Shown: piece after piece, positions 32,253 through 43,905 of the stretch
Numbering within the stretch: position 1 is the first letter of the stretch
How the letters are laid out: each line of letters opens with the position of its first letter
From: Sternotherus odoratus
Lineage: Eukaryota > Chordata > Testudines > Kinosternidae
Reading direction: 5' to 3'
DNA: 64,000 nt
Assembly: GCA_032164245.1 (NCBI GenBank)
Contig: JAVMKO010000003.1
Location: forward strand, 12,968,651-13,032,650
Notes under the pieces: model-generated
Told to the model about the DNA's origin: nothing
Database searches by the model: none
Seen by the model: the letters and a program-made list of their open reading frames with translations, nothing else
Translations under genes and position numbers: made by a program

Positions 32253-32425
32253 TAAAATCCAGTGGTTAGAGACAGAGACTGGAAGTCAAAGTTCCTGGGT
32301 TCTCTTCTTGCCACTGAATCACTCACTATTGTATGTAACTTTGGGAGATTCATAACCTCTCCCTGTCTCAGTTTACCCATCTCTAAAATGTGGGAAAATT
32401 TACCTTTCAGCACCAGGGTCCAGAT
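32253..32425 (+). mobile_element. MIR SINE
   Basis: It follows the MIR order: ccagtggttagagacagaga, ggaagtcaaagttcctgggt, cactgaatcactc, then the core ctctccctgtctcagtttac and catctctaaaatgtggg. The tRNA-like head and CORE domain are both recognisable. Confidence 0.88.
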
Positions 32426-32494
32426 GTATGAACAGACTGAAGACATATTAGCTCTCTCTAGGTTTTCATATGGCACCCTTCACTGTAGTATCCT

Positions 32495-32615
32495 TGTTCA
32501 GTGGGAGACACAATCGGCTGAACCTGCGGACGCGGCAGGTAAACAAACCAGCCAGACCCCCCAAGGGTGCTTAACCCTGGGGGGGGAGGGGGGCGTGCCA
32601 AGGTTGCCAATCCCT
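32495..32615. mobile_element. hAT 3' end fragment
   Basis: acaatcggctgaacctgcgg, then acgcggcaggtaaacaaacc and the terminal caaggttgccaatccctg match the right end of the hAT family at 58160-58434. Confidence 0.72.
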
Positions 32616-33313
32616 GGAATAGGATTACAGTCCAGCAGCCTCCTCTCTGCTTGCCTGCTACATGCTCCCAGCTCTGTCAGTGCTGAGACCTCCTGCTAGG
32701 GATAGACGGTAGGTACATCCTGGGCTACAGATGGAGGGACATTGTTATAGTTACTAGATGGACTGTAGAACCTCTTTGTATATTTTATAATATTTTGACT
32801 TTTGAAAAACTTTGACAGAACCCTGGTTTATCTAGCCACAGATGTTTCTTTTTTCTCAACAGGCACATTTGTGTTTCCATCTTTCACAAAAATAATGGGA
32901 ATTATCCTATAATTCCAAGGAATTTGTAAAGAAAGACGTAAGGAAAAGGGACTGTTAACCATACAACTGGAAAAACATTCATCATAACTAGATATTCTAA
33001 CCCAAACTTGGAATAATGGTAACAAACAAAGAATGAGAAGAAAACCTCAGAATGGGCTTTTGCCTCTACATTTTAAAAAAGAAGACAAGTCAGACCAGTT
33101 AACTAGTGTAAATGGCTCAGTTTTATAACTACAAACTGAGGACAAATTAATATTCCACCTTTGGAATCCAGAGAGGAAGAGTAGCAGCACAGAGCCATGT
33201 TGGAGGTTAAAGAGAAAAACAAACATAAATAAAGCAATTTGGTCAATAACCATGTTGTTTGACCTTTATGAGCTAGCTTCAAGAATAGCAAAGCCCTAGT
33301 GAACAGTATAAGA
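32616..33313. other. Unassigned intergenic DNA
   Basis: No recognised element. Confidence 0.35.
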
Positions 33314-33327
33314 ACCAGTATAGAACA

Positions 33328-33426
33328 GAATCAGAGAGGTAGCCATGGACGAAGTGGGTATTAGCCCACGAAAGCTTATGCTCCAATACTTTAGTTAGTC
33401 TTTAAGGTGCCACAGGACTCTTTGTT
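33328..33426 (+). mobile_element. 99-bp PLE-like insert, 14-bp TSD
   Basis: The insert opens with an inverted piece gaatcagagaggtagcc. It then switches to the forward tail gacgaagtgggtattagccc, cgaaagcttatgctcc and ttaaggtgccacaggactc. ACCAGTATAGAACA flanks it perfectly at 33314-33327 and 33427-33440. It is a minimal foldback copy of the family at 9.4 and 10.0 kb. Confidence 0.88.
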
Positions 33427-33530
33427 ACCAGTATAGAACATACTGGCTTGAATTACCAAGGAACATTCATTTCAAACCAATTAAAACAGCCTCAACCGAA
33501 GTTTGTATCTGACCATTTGTCACCAAGGCC

Positions 33531-35424
33531 CAGGGTGACCGACTTGCTAATTCCAGGAAAATCTAACACTCTTGCCCCACCCCTTCATGAGGCCCCGCTC
33601 AGTCCCTTCCTGAGCCTCTGTCCCTGCTCACTCCCCGCCTCCCTCCGGGACTCGTTCTTCCCCACCCTCACTCACTTGCTCATTTTCACTGCAAGGCCCA
33701 AACAGGCACCCGGAGAAGGCCAGGAGCTGCAACAGTCTGAATGTGGGAGATGCACGGACTTGCCTAGACAGAGACTCTTTTTCATACACTTTCTCGGGGC
33801 CCTTTGTGGGAGGAAACGCAGGAGACCCACCAGCCCCGGGGCCCCGGGAGGGGCAGTCTCATGTCAGGGTTGGGTTTAGGAAAAATGGCACCTGAGTGAA
33901 CTTACTTTTTGGTACCCCTGCTCCTCGGAGGCATGATGCGCCCCCACCCCCATGGGCTCCTCACCTCCCTTCACCCACTACCCCCTCACCCCTACATGGT
34001 GCCCCCTTTGCCCCTAATCCTACACCTCCTTCAATCCTACCCCTGCACCTCCTTCTTGCACTACTAACCCCTGCACTATGCCCTCTTCACCCCTATAGTG
34101 GGGCAGCTGCCCCATTCCAGCAGAAAAGGGGTTAAAACAGCCCTGCAGGGGGTTGTGGCTGGGGTAAAGCAGCTGTGAAAGGCAGATTGGGGAAACAGTC
34201 ACAGCTGGAGCCATGCCCCAGAGGGTTGTAGTCAGGCACTAGAGGCAGTCTCTTTCCAGGCCGGGAAGGAGCAGGGCCTGGCTGCCTGCAGGACAGGGTA
34301 CCTGAGGTGGAACAGTGCTGGGGGAATAGACAAGGGAGCTGGGGAGCTACAGCCTAGGAACTCCCCAGGCTGCAGGCCTGAAGGGAGGCCTAATGAGGGT
34401 ATTGGGGGCTAGGCAGAGGCAGCTGGTCCAACCCCCCCTTGCCTATGATGACTGGCTTTTAAACTGCAGTCTGTCCCAGGGTCCAGGGGCTTGATGGTGA
34501 CTGGCAGTAGCCCAGACTGAGGGAAGGTGGGGATTAGAGGGTTGGGGGTTCCCCAGGGAGGGGAGACCCAGAGGCAGAGTGTGGGGGTACTGCCAGGTAA
34601 AAGGGCATCAGGGTCTGGGAAGGACACAGGGACCAGCAGATGGCGAGACACTGGCCTGCAGCTCCGAGCTGGAAGAGCTAATTCCCAGACAGCCAACAGG
34701 AGGCACCGCAGGGGTGAGTCATCACGCCACAACCTCTGCATCCCCCTCCTGCTCCAGAATGGGGCCGGAGCAGCAGTGGCTGAACATGGCAGGAAGCAGG
34801 GGTGAGGAGGGGCACCCCTGCTCTGGAGAAGTCACCTAACTTGCTGCCTCCTACAGCTCAGGTCCCTTCCCCTCCCCCACCTGCAGGGCCAGCCCTGGTC
34901 TCATTCTCCTCCTCTACCCTACCATCTAGCAGCCCCATTTCCAGCACTCAGAGATGAGGATACTCCGAACTCCTGGGTGGCAGCGATGGGGCGACAGGCT
35001 GTGGGTCACCGCAGGGGCAGGAGCACATGCCGCAGCTTGAGCCTGGCCACAGGAGGAGCGCGAGGAGGCGAAGCGGGCCAGCAGCAGCGGGAGAGGTGTG
35101 CGCCACAACCGCTGCTGAGCACTTGTGAGACGTGCTAGTTAATCCCCTGCTCTGACCCAGCCCAGCCAAGGGGAGCTGCGCCGGGGGCAGGGGTAGGACA
35201 TGGAGCACGCAGAGTCCCCTGGCCGCCCCTAAACCTAGGAGCCGGACATGCCCACTGCTTCCCAGGAACAGCCTGGCACGTAGGCTATCAGGGAGCCTGC
35301 CAGCCCTGCTACGCAACACTGCCAATTGGACATTCAACGGCCCGGTCAACAGTGCTGACTGGCGCCAGCAGGATCCCTTTTAGACCAGGTATTCCGGACA
35401 AAAACCAGACACCTGGTCAACCTA
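33531..35424. mobile_element. GC/C-rich hAT-type element with LTR inside
   Basis: The ends CAGGGTGACC and GGTCAACCTA are inverted (8 of 10). The flanking octamers CCAAGGCC (33523-33530) and CTAAGGCC (35425-35432) match at 7 of 8, as expected of a hAT duplication. The right part (cggcccggtcaacagtgctg, gcctggcacgtagg) matches, inverted, the family at 38913. An LTR at 34099-34731 lies inside. No transposase is visible. Confidence 0.72.
34099..34731. mobile_element. LTR inside the hAT
   Basis: TGGGGCAGCTGCC opens and cacgccaca closes it. The interior, with ttgggggttccccagggagg, gagacccagaggcagag and aggcaccgcaggggtgagtc, matches a turtle LTR family from memory. Flanks tatag and acctc do not match, so the borders are provisional. 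Confidence 0.6.
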
Positions 35425-35432
35425 CTAAGGCC

Positions 35433-37485
35433 ATGATTCAGCAAAATACTTCAACCCATGATTTACAGCTTTGCTGAATGGGGCTGGACTCAAGCACATG
35501 CCTAGGGACTTTGCTAAATTGGGGCCTACTGAGTGCTTTCTTTATGAAATTGTACACATTAGCAATCGAACTAAGAACACTAAGGATTAAAAGAAAAGCA
35601 TGTTTCCTTTTATGTGTTTTCAGAGGCATGCCGGAGGCAACAGAATTAAGAGCTCTAGCATTCCCCTCCCCTGCCTCATCCCCAGTTGCAGATGAATGTT
35701 TTGGGCGGTTAGACATCAAGTTTTCCACACCCCCACCAAGCCCCCTCCAGCTATAACCTGAAGTGCTTTTCTGTGTATTTCTTTTCAAAGATTTAAGAGA
35801 GAACGTGACAACAGAAGTCCACTGTTGATGGCTGAGCAAGCAGGGGGATGATTAGCACTTCACTTAGCTTTTGAATATGATTAAAAATATGATTTTTTTT
35901 TTAGAAAACCTAATATTGTTCTGAAGAAAGTTTGAATCAATGCACACTGGATAATAGCATAGCTCTATGCAACTAAACTTTGGATCAACTAGGTTTGTTA
36001 TTGTGGGGTTAATCTGTGTCTGAAAAATAGCATTCATGTTATTGTTAGAAGAATTTTAGAATGGGGACATACTTGTTTGCTCACAAATAGAGTCATAGAG
36101 ATCTACACACACTTATATGGAAGGGATAGCCACATGATAAATTTCAGAACTGTGGCATCTGCCCACTGTTCACTAATCTATCTCTCTGGATGGATTTTAA
36201 TTCATTCCAACTCTCCACACACACACACACACACACACACGTTATGAGTTTCCAATAGACTGACATCAACACTGAACTGCTAGATGCAATTGTGCACATC
36301 TGGTAGTTGCTGCTTTGAAGAAGCCTGCCGGCTGAGCTGACCCAATTACCTCCCATGCCATAAAACGTTTCTCCAGGAGGAGTTAGCTGAGGACTGTGTG
36401 TGGAAGCTCCCATTGTAGCTTCCTGACTGGACCAGGGTCTGTGGATGGAGGAGAGGATTAGGTGGCAGCTTCAAATCCAGGCCAGTTGGATTGTTCAGTG
36501 GCAAAAAGGAGTTGGGTGACTCAGTCTTCTTTCAAGGGAACCGATGTTGACATCACAAAACCACTACCTGACTCCACATTAATCCCTTTGTAACAGTCTG
36601 AGAGAGGTAAACACTTACTGGATATGGACCCTGAACTACCTCCAGGCCCAGGTAGAGGTGCATTGTCAGGAAGTCTGCCCTGTCACTATGGATAGAGGAC
36701 TTTCGTCTCTAGGGCTATTTCTATGTGGCACCCTTCAATCAGCACTATATTAACAAGAACAATTCAAAAAGAAGGAAAGGCCTTTGGCTCTTATCACAGC
36801 CACTCCAGTAACCTTCACAAACAAATACAGCCAAAAAAATAACACCCCATCACTGCATGACAAATGCTGCAGAATGACAAGTGATGCAACAGCGAAACTT
36901 TAGAGGACAGCACTGATTTCTAGATGAGATAACTTGGATCCTTTCTGATGAAAGGGGATCCAACCAAAAATAGCCTGGGGACACCCAACTGGAGGAGAGG
37001 CGATGATGACTTCAACAACTCTACGCAGTAAATGTCACCATTCACTCAAAAGCATACCCATTTATTACCCATTTATTACCCATTTATTCCAGCTGCTCCG
37101 TTCCAGTCACTTTTTAAAGCATTTCCATTTAGCTGCTCCACACAATCAGTGCTATAGTCCATTGGCACTTGCAAAGTGTATAATGTAAAGGGACATCTGT
37201 GTAGCAATAACTCAGCAGCGTGATGACAGGTAAACAGTCACAGCACCAGAAAACGGGTAATTAAGAAAGCCTGGGAAATCGGCTCTGGATGCTGACCATT
37301 CAAAGTGAGCATTTGTTTTGTTTTAAACTCAGGCATTTCCATCTGGTTTTGATTTGTTTGGAGGGATACGGCTGCAAAGAGAGAAAGCTTTTTGGTTTGC
37401 TTTTGGAATTGACACCAGCTTGTGCTGAAGTTTGGAATGATTTCCTAGTAAGCAAGTTTGGATGGTAGTCTTTTTGGAGAAGGTG
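35433..37485. other. Unassigned intergenic DNA with (CA)n
   Basis: About 2 kb with no confident element or gene. 35425-35530 has an old gattcagcaaaatact/tttgctgaatggggct inverted motif. A pure (CA)n tract lies at 36216-36240. Confidence 0.35.
36216..36240. repeat. (CA)n microsatellite
   Basis: A pure CA run of about 12 units ending in cgtt; likely length-polymorphic. Confidence 0.97.
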
Positions 37486-37493
37486 GTGATACA

Positions 37494-38140
37494 CAGTGGC
37501 GTCGCTAGGGTTGGTGTCACCCGGTGCGGTCCGCACCCCCCGCACCCGCCTAGCTACGCCAGCGCCTGCAGCTCCAGCGGTGCCCGCCACCGGCTCCAAC
37601 CTTTCTTCCCGCTTTGCCCTCCTCGTTCTCCCCCTTGCTGCTCTCCGGCCCGGGTCCAGCGAGAGGGGAGGTGACACCGGCTCCGCCGGAGGAGCCCGGG
37701 ACTTGTTTTTCCCCGTCCAGCTGGTGCCCCGCCCCGCGCCTGCCCCCGCCCCGCCGCCCGGGTCGTGTTCTGACTTGCCCGGCGCCTGATGTCACTCCCC
37801 AGGCGAGCGGCGAGCGGCCAGGCGGGGAACAGCTGGGGAGCGGGGGGTGTGTGTGGGAGAGAGCAGGAGGAGGGGGGAGGGTGCATGCGCTCCAGGCTTC
37901 CGACTAGCGTTCTATATAGAACGTTGGCAGCCGAAGGTTCTGGGGAAGGAACGTTACCGCGGCGCCTCCCCCCACGCGCCCCCTCCCCGCTTGTGCAGGG
38001 TCCGCGGCGGACTGGCGGCTGGGTGCTGCTCCCAGCGTCCCGGGGCGAGGGACTGCCAGTTTTTCATTTGGTGTCACCCCTCTGAGATGGTGTCACCCGG
38101 TGCGGTCCGCACCCCCCGCACCCGCCTAGCTATGCCAGCG
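37494..38140. mobile_element. GC-rich hAT with perfect 8-bp TSD
   Basis: GTGATACA flanks the element perfectly at 37486-37493 and 38141-38148. Ends cagtggcgtcgctagg and cctagctatgccagcg are inverted at most positions. A 52-bp segment (ggtgtcacccggtgcggtcc onward) occurs both just inside the left end (37513-37564) and at the right end (38089-38140) in the same orientation. The middle is CpG-rich, with no transposase. Frames in it are compositional. Confidence 0.9.
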
Positions 38141-38232
38141 GTGATACAGAACAGGATAGCTACTTGTAGCTGCTTGCCTTTGCTTTTGGAATAGTAAAAT
38201 TATCAATGAAGGCAAAATATGGAGCTATACCT

Positions 38233-38423
38233 ATCTCATAGAACTGGAAGGACCTTGCAAGGTCATTGAGTCCAGCCCCCTGCCTTCACTAGCAGGACCA
38301 AGTACTGTCCCCTGACAGATTATTTTTTTTTTGCCCCAGATCCCTACATGGCCCCCTCAAGGATTGAACTCCCACCCTGGGTTTAGCAGACCAATGCTCA
38401 AACCACTGAACTCTCTGTCCCCC
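38233..38423 (-). mobile_element. Cry-type tRNA-derived SINE
   Basis: In reverse it reads ggggacagagagttcagtgg (head), ttgagcattggtctgctaaa, gggtgggagttcaatccttg (B-box region) and a body with gggccatgtaggg. The tail ccttgcaaggtcattgag/ctagcaggaccaagtactg completes it. It is full-length, with an internal T-run at 38323-38332. Confidence 0.92.
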
Positions 38424-38912
38424 TAAAGGGCAATGCCAGAGGCAGCTGTGCAGCAGTCCTCCTTGTTAGCCCTCCGTGGTGGAGATCATTGATGACCTGG
38501 CTGTAAATCTTAGCTCCCATAACTGTCTGTCTCTGCAGGCTAGACTCTGCCCAGCCAATTGCAGCCAGAACATGGGGCAAGTGTGTTGCTTTCCAGGAGT
38601 ACCCAGAGTTGGGAGGCACCTCTCTACCTCCTGCCCTGTACCAGTCAGGGATCAGCTCCCCATCCTGACTAGCCCCTGGAAAACTAAGCATTCCCCTCTA
38701 GACCTCACAGACTTTGCTGTCCCCCAGCAGGTTAGCAATAGCCACATTCCAATGCCTGACCCACCAAGCCTCTCCCTGGAGTGTCCAAGGTCTGTCCCAC
38801 TGGGCACTCGCAGTATTCCCTGAGCTGATGCTTCCAAAGAAGCAGTGCACCCCAACTCGCCAGCTCTACCTCAGCTCACCACTCCACTTACCTCGCGGCA
38901 CTCAGATTTGTT
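38424..38912. other. Unassigned intergenic DNA
   Basis: No recognised element; short overlapping frames on both strands lack motifs. Confidence 0.35.
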
Positions 38913-39770
38913 CAGGGTTGTCAGATGTCCAGTTTCCCTGGTGGACTCTGGCAGCTCCAATCAGCACCGCCCACTGGGCCGTTAAAAGTCTGGTTGCTGG
39001 TGCTGTGGAGCTAAGACAGGCTAGTCCCTTCCTGTCCTGGCACCGTGCTTCTCCCCGGAAGCAGCCAAGAGTTTTGGCTCTGCCCACTGCCCCCACCTGG
39101 AGCACCTGCTCCGTACCTCCAGTGGCCGGGAACCATAGCCAATGGAGATGGGAGGGGGGTGCCTCTGGGAAAGAGCAGTGGGTGGAGTCTCCTGGCCCGC
39201 CCACCTAGGAGCTGGACCTGGTGGTTCCTTCCAGGGTGCAGCACGGAGCCAGGACAGGCAGGAAGCCTGCCTCAGCCCCGCTGCGCCACTGACTAGAAGC
39301 TGCCCGAGGTAATTGGGGATGCAGAATTGTATGGCGGACCGGGTAAGGAAGGCTGTGCCTCCCCAAACAGCCTGGCCCCGCCCCCTATCCGATCCCCGCC
39401 CATTTCCCACCCCCTGACTGCCCCTCTCAGAACCATTAACCCATCCAACCCCTGCCCGCTTCTTGTCCCTTGACCCCTCCTGACACCCCCACCCTAACTG
39501 CTACCCCAGTACCCCACCCAACTCCCCCTTCTCCCTGTCCCCTGACTGCCCCAACCCCTATCCATAGCCCTGCTCCCTGATTGCCCTCCGGGACTCCCTG
39601 CCCCTTATCCAAACCACCTGTCCCCTGACCACCCCCACCCCCAGAACCTTCACCCCATCCAATTGCCCCAGCTCCCTGTCATCTGACTACCCCCCAGGAC
39701 CTCCTGCCCCTTATCCAACTCCCCAGCTCCATTTACCATGCTGCTCAGAGCAGCGTATCTGGTGGCCTGG
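38913..39770. mobile_element. C-rich hAT-type fragment
   Basis: The left end cagggttgtcagatgtccag and the block gggccgttaaaagtctggtt correspond, inverted, to the right half of 33531-35424. From 39365 it turns into a long C-rich tract with ccctgactgcccc and gccccttatccaa phrases repeating loosely. It stops near ctgctcagagcagcg at 39742-39756. The right terminus is missing. Confidence 0.65.
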
Positions 39771-39911
39771 ATACAGGCAAAGGATTGGTCTGGTATATCT
39801 TTGCTCTCTATCCATATCCCCTTTCTTCCTTCAGCAATCCTCTCTTTTAGATTTCGTAATCTCTCCATTGACACCTGGCTCAGTATATAAGTGGAAATAC
39901 GGTGTGAGGCA

Positions 39912-40375
39912 GTGTCATGGGGTGCATCACTCACCGCTAGTCTGGCACCTCCTCCTGGTCACTATGGGGATTAGCTCTTGAGGTTGGTGCCCCTTCCTGT
40001 GTTCACACACCATCACTCAGTGAGGAGATTACTTAGCTACCTGATTCCTCTCAGCTCTGTCCTGATGGGTTAATAAGCCCCTTCTTTGTCTTCATTAACA
40101 TTTTCAGGGCCAGTGTGGGGTGAACGCCCCATCAGACAATACACAAATAGCCAGATAGGGAGATAGGTGTTTGTTACCACCCGCCTGAAAGGAACCTCTC
40201 CAAAGTATGTCATCTCCCAGTGACCTGCCTTAACTCTGAGACATTAGGAGGAGGTACAGGCCCTGGGCTATAATGCTTATGCCATGATTTGGCCCCGGCC
40301 CTACCACAAGGGTGGGCTGAGATGGCACAAATTTGTCCTGAGTGCTTTGTGGCTACTCTGTGTTGAGTGATCATA
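39912..40375. mobile_element. Possible LTR fragment
   Basis: TGTCATGGGGTGCATCACTC and cacctcctcctggtcact are phrases of a turtle LTR as I remember it. No 3' border or target duplication is visible, and the next LTR begins directly after. Confidence 0.4.
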
Positions 40376-40382
40376 AATTGTG

Positions 40383-40748
40383 TGTGACAGTGTGAGAGCA
40401 GCCTAGGGCTGTCTCACCACCCTGTGCACTTTGTACGCATCCCCGCATGGGCCAGATTGGGAGAGAATTAATTGGGAGTGGGGGATTAACCAGTTAGCAA
40501 GGGGATGCAGCTTGTCATCCGGGGACCACTAAATGGGAGATAGGGGAGGAGAGAGGGGAAGGCTGGAAGGAAGGGCAAAGGATATCAGAGAAGTGCAACC
40601 CCAACCCGTACATAGGGTTAAAGCTTAGAAAGAACCTTATGGTATTGGGACATGAAGCTGTATATGGCATTGTAAATAAAGTACACAGTGATGAGTTTAT
40701 GTAAGAGTTTAAAGAGAAATCCAGAGGGTGGCAGCGCAGCCTGGGACA
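40383..40748 (+). mobile_element. Solo LTR, 4/5 TSD
   Basis: TGTGACAGTGTGAG opens and gcagcctgggaca closes the insert. Flanks TTGTG (40378-40382) and CTGTG (40749-40753) match at 4 of 5. A polyadenylation signal aataaagtacacag lies near 40675, giving plus orientation. No internal retroelement sequence. Confidence 0.7.
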
Positions 40749-40753
40749 CTGTG

Positions 40754-41665
40754 TACTTGAAAAATGCAATGATCACCATAAATGCTCTCTCTACTGAATA
40801 AGACCACCTGATTTGCTGACAATTATCTTTGAATTAAAACTCTATTAATGTTTCAATTAGATCGCTGCAGTGTGTAGTTAAATTATAAGCACTTCATGAA
40901 TGATTTACAGAGCCATTTCTCCTTTCCTTCAAACCGTTATAAAATATGCAGTTATATGTTTCAGTGCTATTAATAAAAGATGTTTAAAGACACTTTCGAG
41001 AGGATAGCAGTCTGTGCTGTTGTCGTAATAATCATAACAGGCAGAAAAGAAAGGCTTCTGGTTTGCTCGTGGGTTGCTAACTGCAGTATTTGACTGACTG
41101 AAGAAGGCAAAAATGCTGCCAATTGTAATTGTCAACCCAAAGCAATCAATTTTTATTTCCAATGGGGTTTGTTTTCTGGGTTTTGAACTTTTAAGCCTTT
41201 AGAGATGGGTTTTGAGCTTTTTTTCCTCTCAGACAGGCTAGAAACTTAACTTTACCTGAAAATCTCAATTTCCCTTTTTTAAAAAAAATATAATCTCCTG
41301 ATTCCAGGCAGTGGAATTTAAGAAAGAAAAACAGACAGTATCACGAGACTCAGACAAAAAATCCTAGCAGTTGGCAACACCAGCTTAAATGCATGTATAG
41401 ATTTTCTCATTTGAAAGCAGTGGGGGCTGGTCATGTGAGTGAAGTTCTGGATGTGTTTCCGTGTTTGCAGGGCGGGATCCAGATTTAGCAGATGCACCTG
41501 GAGCTCTGCGTGGACACACACTAAACAAATCCAATCATGAATTTAACTAGAAGAGCCAACCCGGCCAGCAGAGACAAACAGGTAATTAGGTCAACAACAG
41601 AACTGGCAAAATGAAGAGTCATAGCATTTGGTGCCAGTGGTAGTCAGCTAAGGACAACCGCAATC
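40754..41665. other. Unassigned AT-rich DNA
   Basis: This is one of the few long stretches with no recognisable TE (40754-41665). It is AT-rich with aattaaa/tttaatta motifs. It could be unique sequence or an old regulatory region, but the window alone cannot show this. Confidence 0.35.
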
Positions 41666-41668
41666 TAT

Positions 41669-41949
41669 GGCCATGTCTACCCTATCACTTATGTCGGCAA
41701 AACTTATGTAGCTCAGGAGTGTGAAGCCCCCCCTTACCCCGAGCAACATAAATTTTGCCAGCATAAATGCTCGTGTGCACATTGCTACGTCAGCAGGAAG
41801 ACACTCTCCTGCCAACCTAGCTACTGCCGCTCGTTTAGGTGGTTTTATTAGGGGAGCTCTCTCCTGTCAGCACAGAGCAGCTACACAAGCGATCTTACAG
41901 CTGTGCAGCTGCATCGGTCCAGTTGTGCTGCTCTAAGTTCAGCATGGCC
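41669..41949. mobile_element. Harbinger-like MITE
   Basis: The left end GGCCATGTCTACCCTATCA and the right end gttcagcatggcc are an eroded inverted pair, flanked by TAT and TAA (41666-41668, 41950-41952). Inner blocks acttatgtcggcaaaac and gttttattaggggagctctc match a turtle MITE family from memory; parts recur at 52294-52572. Confidence 0.72.
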
Positions 41950-41952
41950 TAA

Positions 41953-43009
41953 TATATAGAAGCAATATGTCACAGCCATCAGTTAGATGGCAGAAAAATC
42001 ACAGCAAGTTATGGTGGCGATGGGGCAAATAAACTCCATCTCTGGGCGAGTGAAGAAGGGGCTAAAGTATGCTTGTCCATATGTGACAATCACCCTTGTT
42101 GAATCACCAGATGACTGACTCCCAGTGGTCTAACTCCAAAGCACAACCCTCCACCGGTTGAGATAAAACACTATGTTGATTAGCTAGGAACGGTAGAAGG
42201 CAGCTGTCCCCGTATAGGGACAGACATATTTGATCAGTTTGTTACTCATTTTCCTGCAAGTAAAAGCTTATCCTGAGCATCAGAGATGTCCAGGGGTTCA
42301 AACCCCCATCAGGGCACCACTTACGACATCTGGGTTGTCAATGAAAATTATACCAAGACCTCTAGCTCCAAAGCACAGGCCTCCCTACCACCTGAGTTAA
42401 GTCCATTAGCTCATATGGGTAGTAGGCAGATCTCATGCTCCATGGATCAGTCTTATGGGGAACACGCACAGAGTCAACCATCATGTTAGATATAGAAGGA
42501 TCACAGCTGCTTGCCCATACTGTTCAGGATGTGCAGGACTAGTCAGTGGGAGGAAATGAATGATTGCTTGCCTTTGAAGGAGACTAGCAGGAAACAGATG
42601 GGTTCTTAGGGAAAACTGAAGGATACCCCTAGATTGGGAGATCTGAAACAGACCAAGACCAAGCAGATCAGGTAGGCTGATCTGAGATAGGCTGCTTTGC
42701 ACTTATAGTCATATTATTTGACCAAAGCAGACAGGACACACTTTTGGTTTGTGGTAATATACCAATTGGTGTCTGAAGTGTCTTGTCCAGCTTTCCATTT
42801 TGTTTCCTGGCCCCCAGGTCTGAGCATCCCACATATCTCTTCCTCAGAAGGATAATCTGAGATTTCCCTCTCAGCTGGCCGGCATCCCAATCCTCCCTCT
42901 GTTTCCCCTACTTCTGCTGCCGAGATACCCTGCCACACGGAAAAAGTTATTAGCTAAATCCTCCATACTTTTTCTGAAGTCATATAAATAATTCATGGTC
43001 TCAGATTTA
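41953..43009. other. Unassigned intergenic DNA
   Basis: No confident element. ggggttcaaacccc at 42294-42307 is a B-box-like palindrome, but no A box or cloverleaf accompanies it. Confidence 0.35.
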
Positions 43010-43295
43010 AAAGCGAGAAGGAGCTGTTACGATCATCTAGTCATTTCTACCAATGATGGGTAATTAACCACTGGCACAATTTTCCTAGGGATGTGGTATA
43101 TTCCCTGTGACTCAATGCCTTTAATTCAAGATCAGATGCCCATCTAAAAGAGATGCTTTAGCTCAACCAGAAGACTAGGCTCAATGCAGGAATCACTTGG
43201 TGAAATTCTCTGGCTTGTGCTATGCAGGAGGTCAACTGGATGATTTTAACAGTCCCTTCTGGCCTTAAAATCCATGACTATGGATTTAGTCTGAC
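43010..43295 (+). mobile_element. CR1 3' end
   Basis: atcagatgcccatctaaaag, then tatgcaggaggtcaactgg and cccttctggccttaaaatcc with atgactatgg match a CR1 subfamily 3' end. This subfamily differs from the ATTCTATG-tailed one. Confidence 0.78.
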
Positions 43296-43782
43296 ACTCT
43301 GTATAACACAGGGCACAGAATTTCACCCAGTGACATGTACATTGAAGTCAATAAAATGTTGCTGAAGCCACACATTAATCATCTCAGCTGGGCAATACTA
43401 TGCATCACAAGGTAGACTACTATAGGTCTGCCTGACTGACCCATCTCTGTATCCTGTTCATCGCCTCTTGTCAAGCTGTCCTACAGTGGCTCGGGTGCCT
43501 GACTCAAGATCGTGAGTACCAATCTCAGGGCAGACTGATAAGAACCAGCGCACAAACCCCAAACATACAGAATTCACTAATTATCAAGTGTAAACGCCTC
43601 AGGCACTCTCATGTTATCCAGGGTTCCTTGCCCGGAAAAAAGCTCCCTTGGACTACTCCAAGTGTTGACTTTTACTTAACTTTTCAGAGCCATCTGGCAT
43701 ATGTCAGTCTTTTATATAGCATCACTCATTTAGGCATACTCTGTATCATATGCATGTACACGTTTTATTATTACATGAGTCC
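43296..43782. other. Unassigned intergenic DNA
   Basis: No recognised element. Confidence 0.35.
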
Positions 43783-43905
43783 AGTCATAGACCAGAGCCC
43801 CGCTGTGCTAGGTGCTGTACAAACATATTTGCATTGTAAGTTCTTAGAGGCAGAGACTGTCTTTTTGCTACAGCAAAAAATAATAAGTAAAACAACAAGG
43901 TAACA
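43783..43905 (+). mobile_element. L2/MIR-type tail
   Basis: gctgtgctaggtgctgtaca and taagttcttagaggcagaga then actgtctttttg are phrases of the L2/MIR tail, in a shuffled order that suggests an inverted or composite copy. Confidence 0.45.

Noticed and set aside
33896..34135. Proline-rich protein frame
   Set aside because: It is a C-rich tract of a non-coding hAT, with no conserved motif.
37496..38194. CpG island with first exon of a host gene
   Set aside because: The whole GC-rich block is enclosed by hAT ends and an 8-bp duplication, so it arrived as a transposon.
42280..42320. tRNA-like B box ggggttcaaacccc
   Set aside because: No A box or acceptor stem at the right distance.
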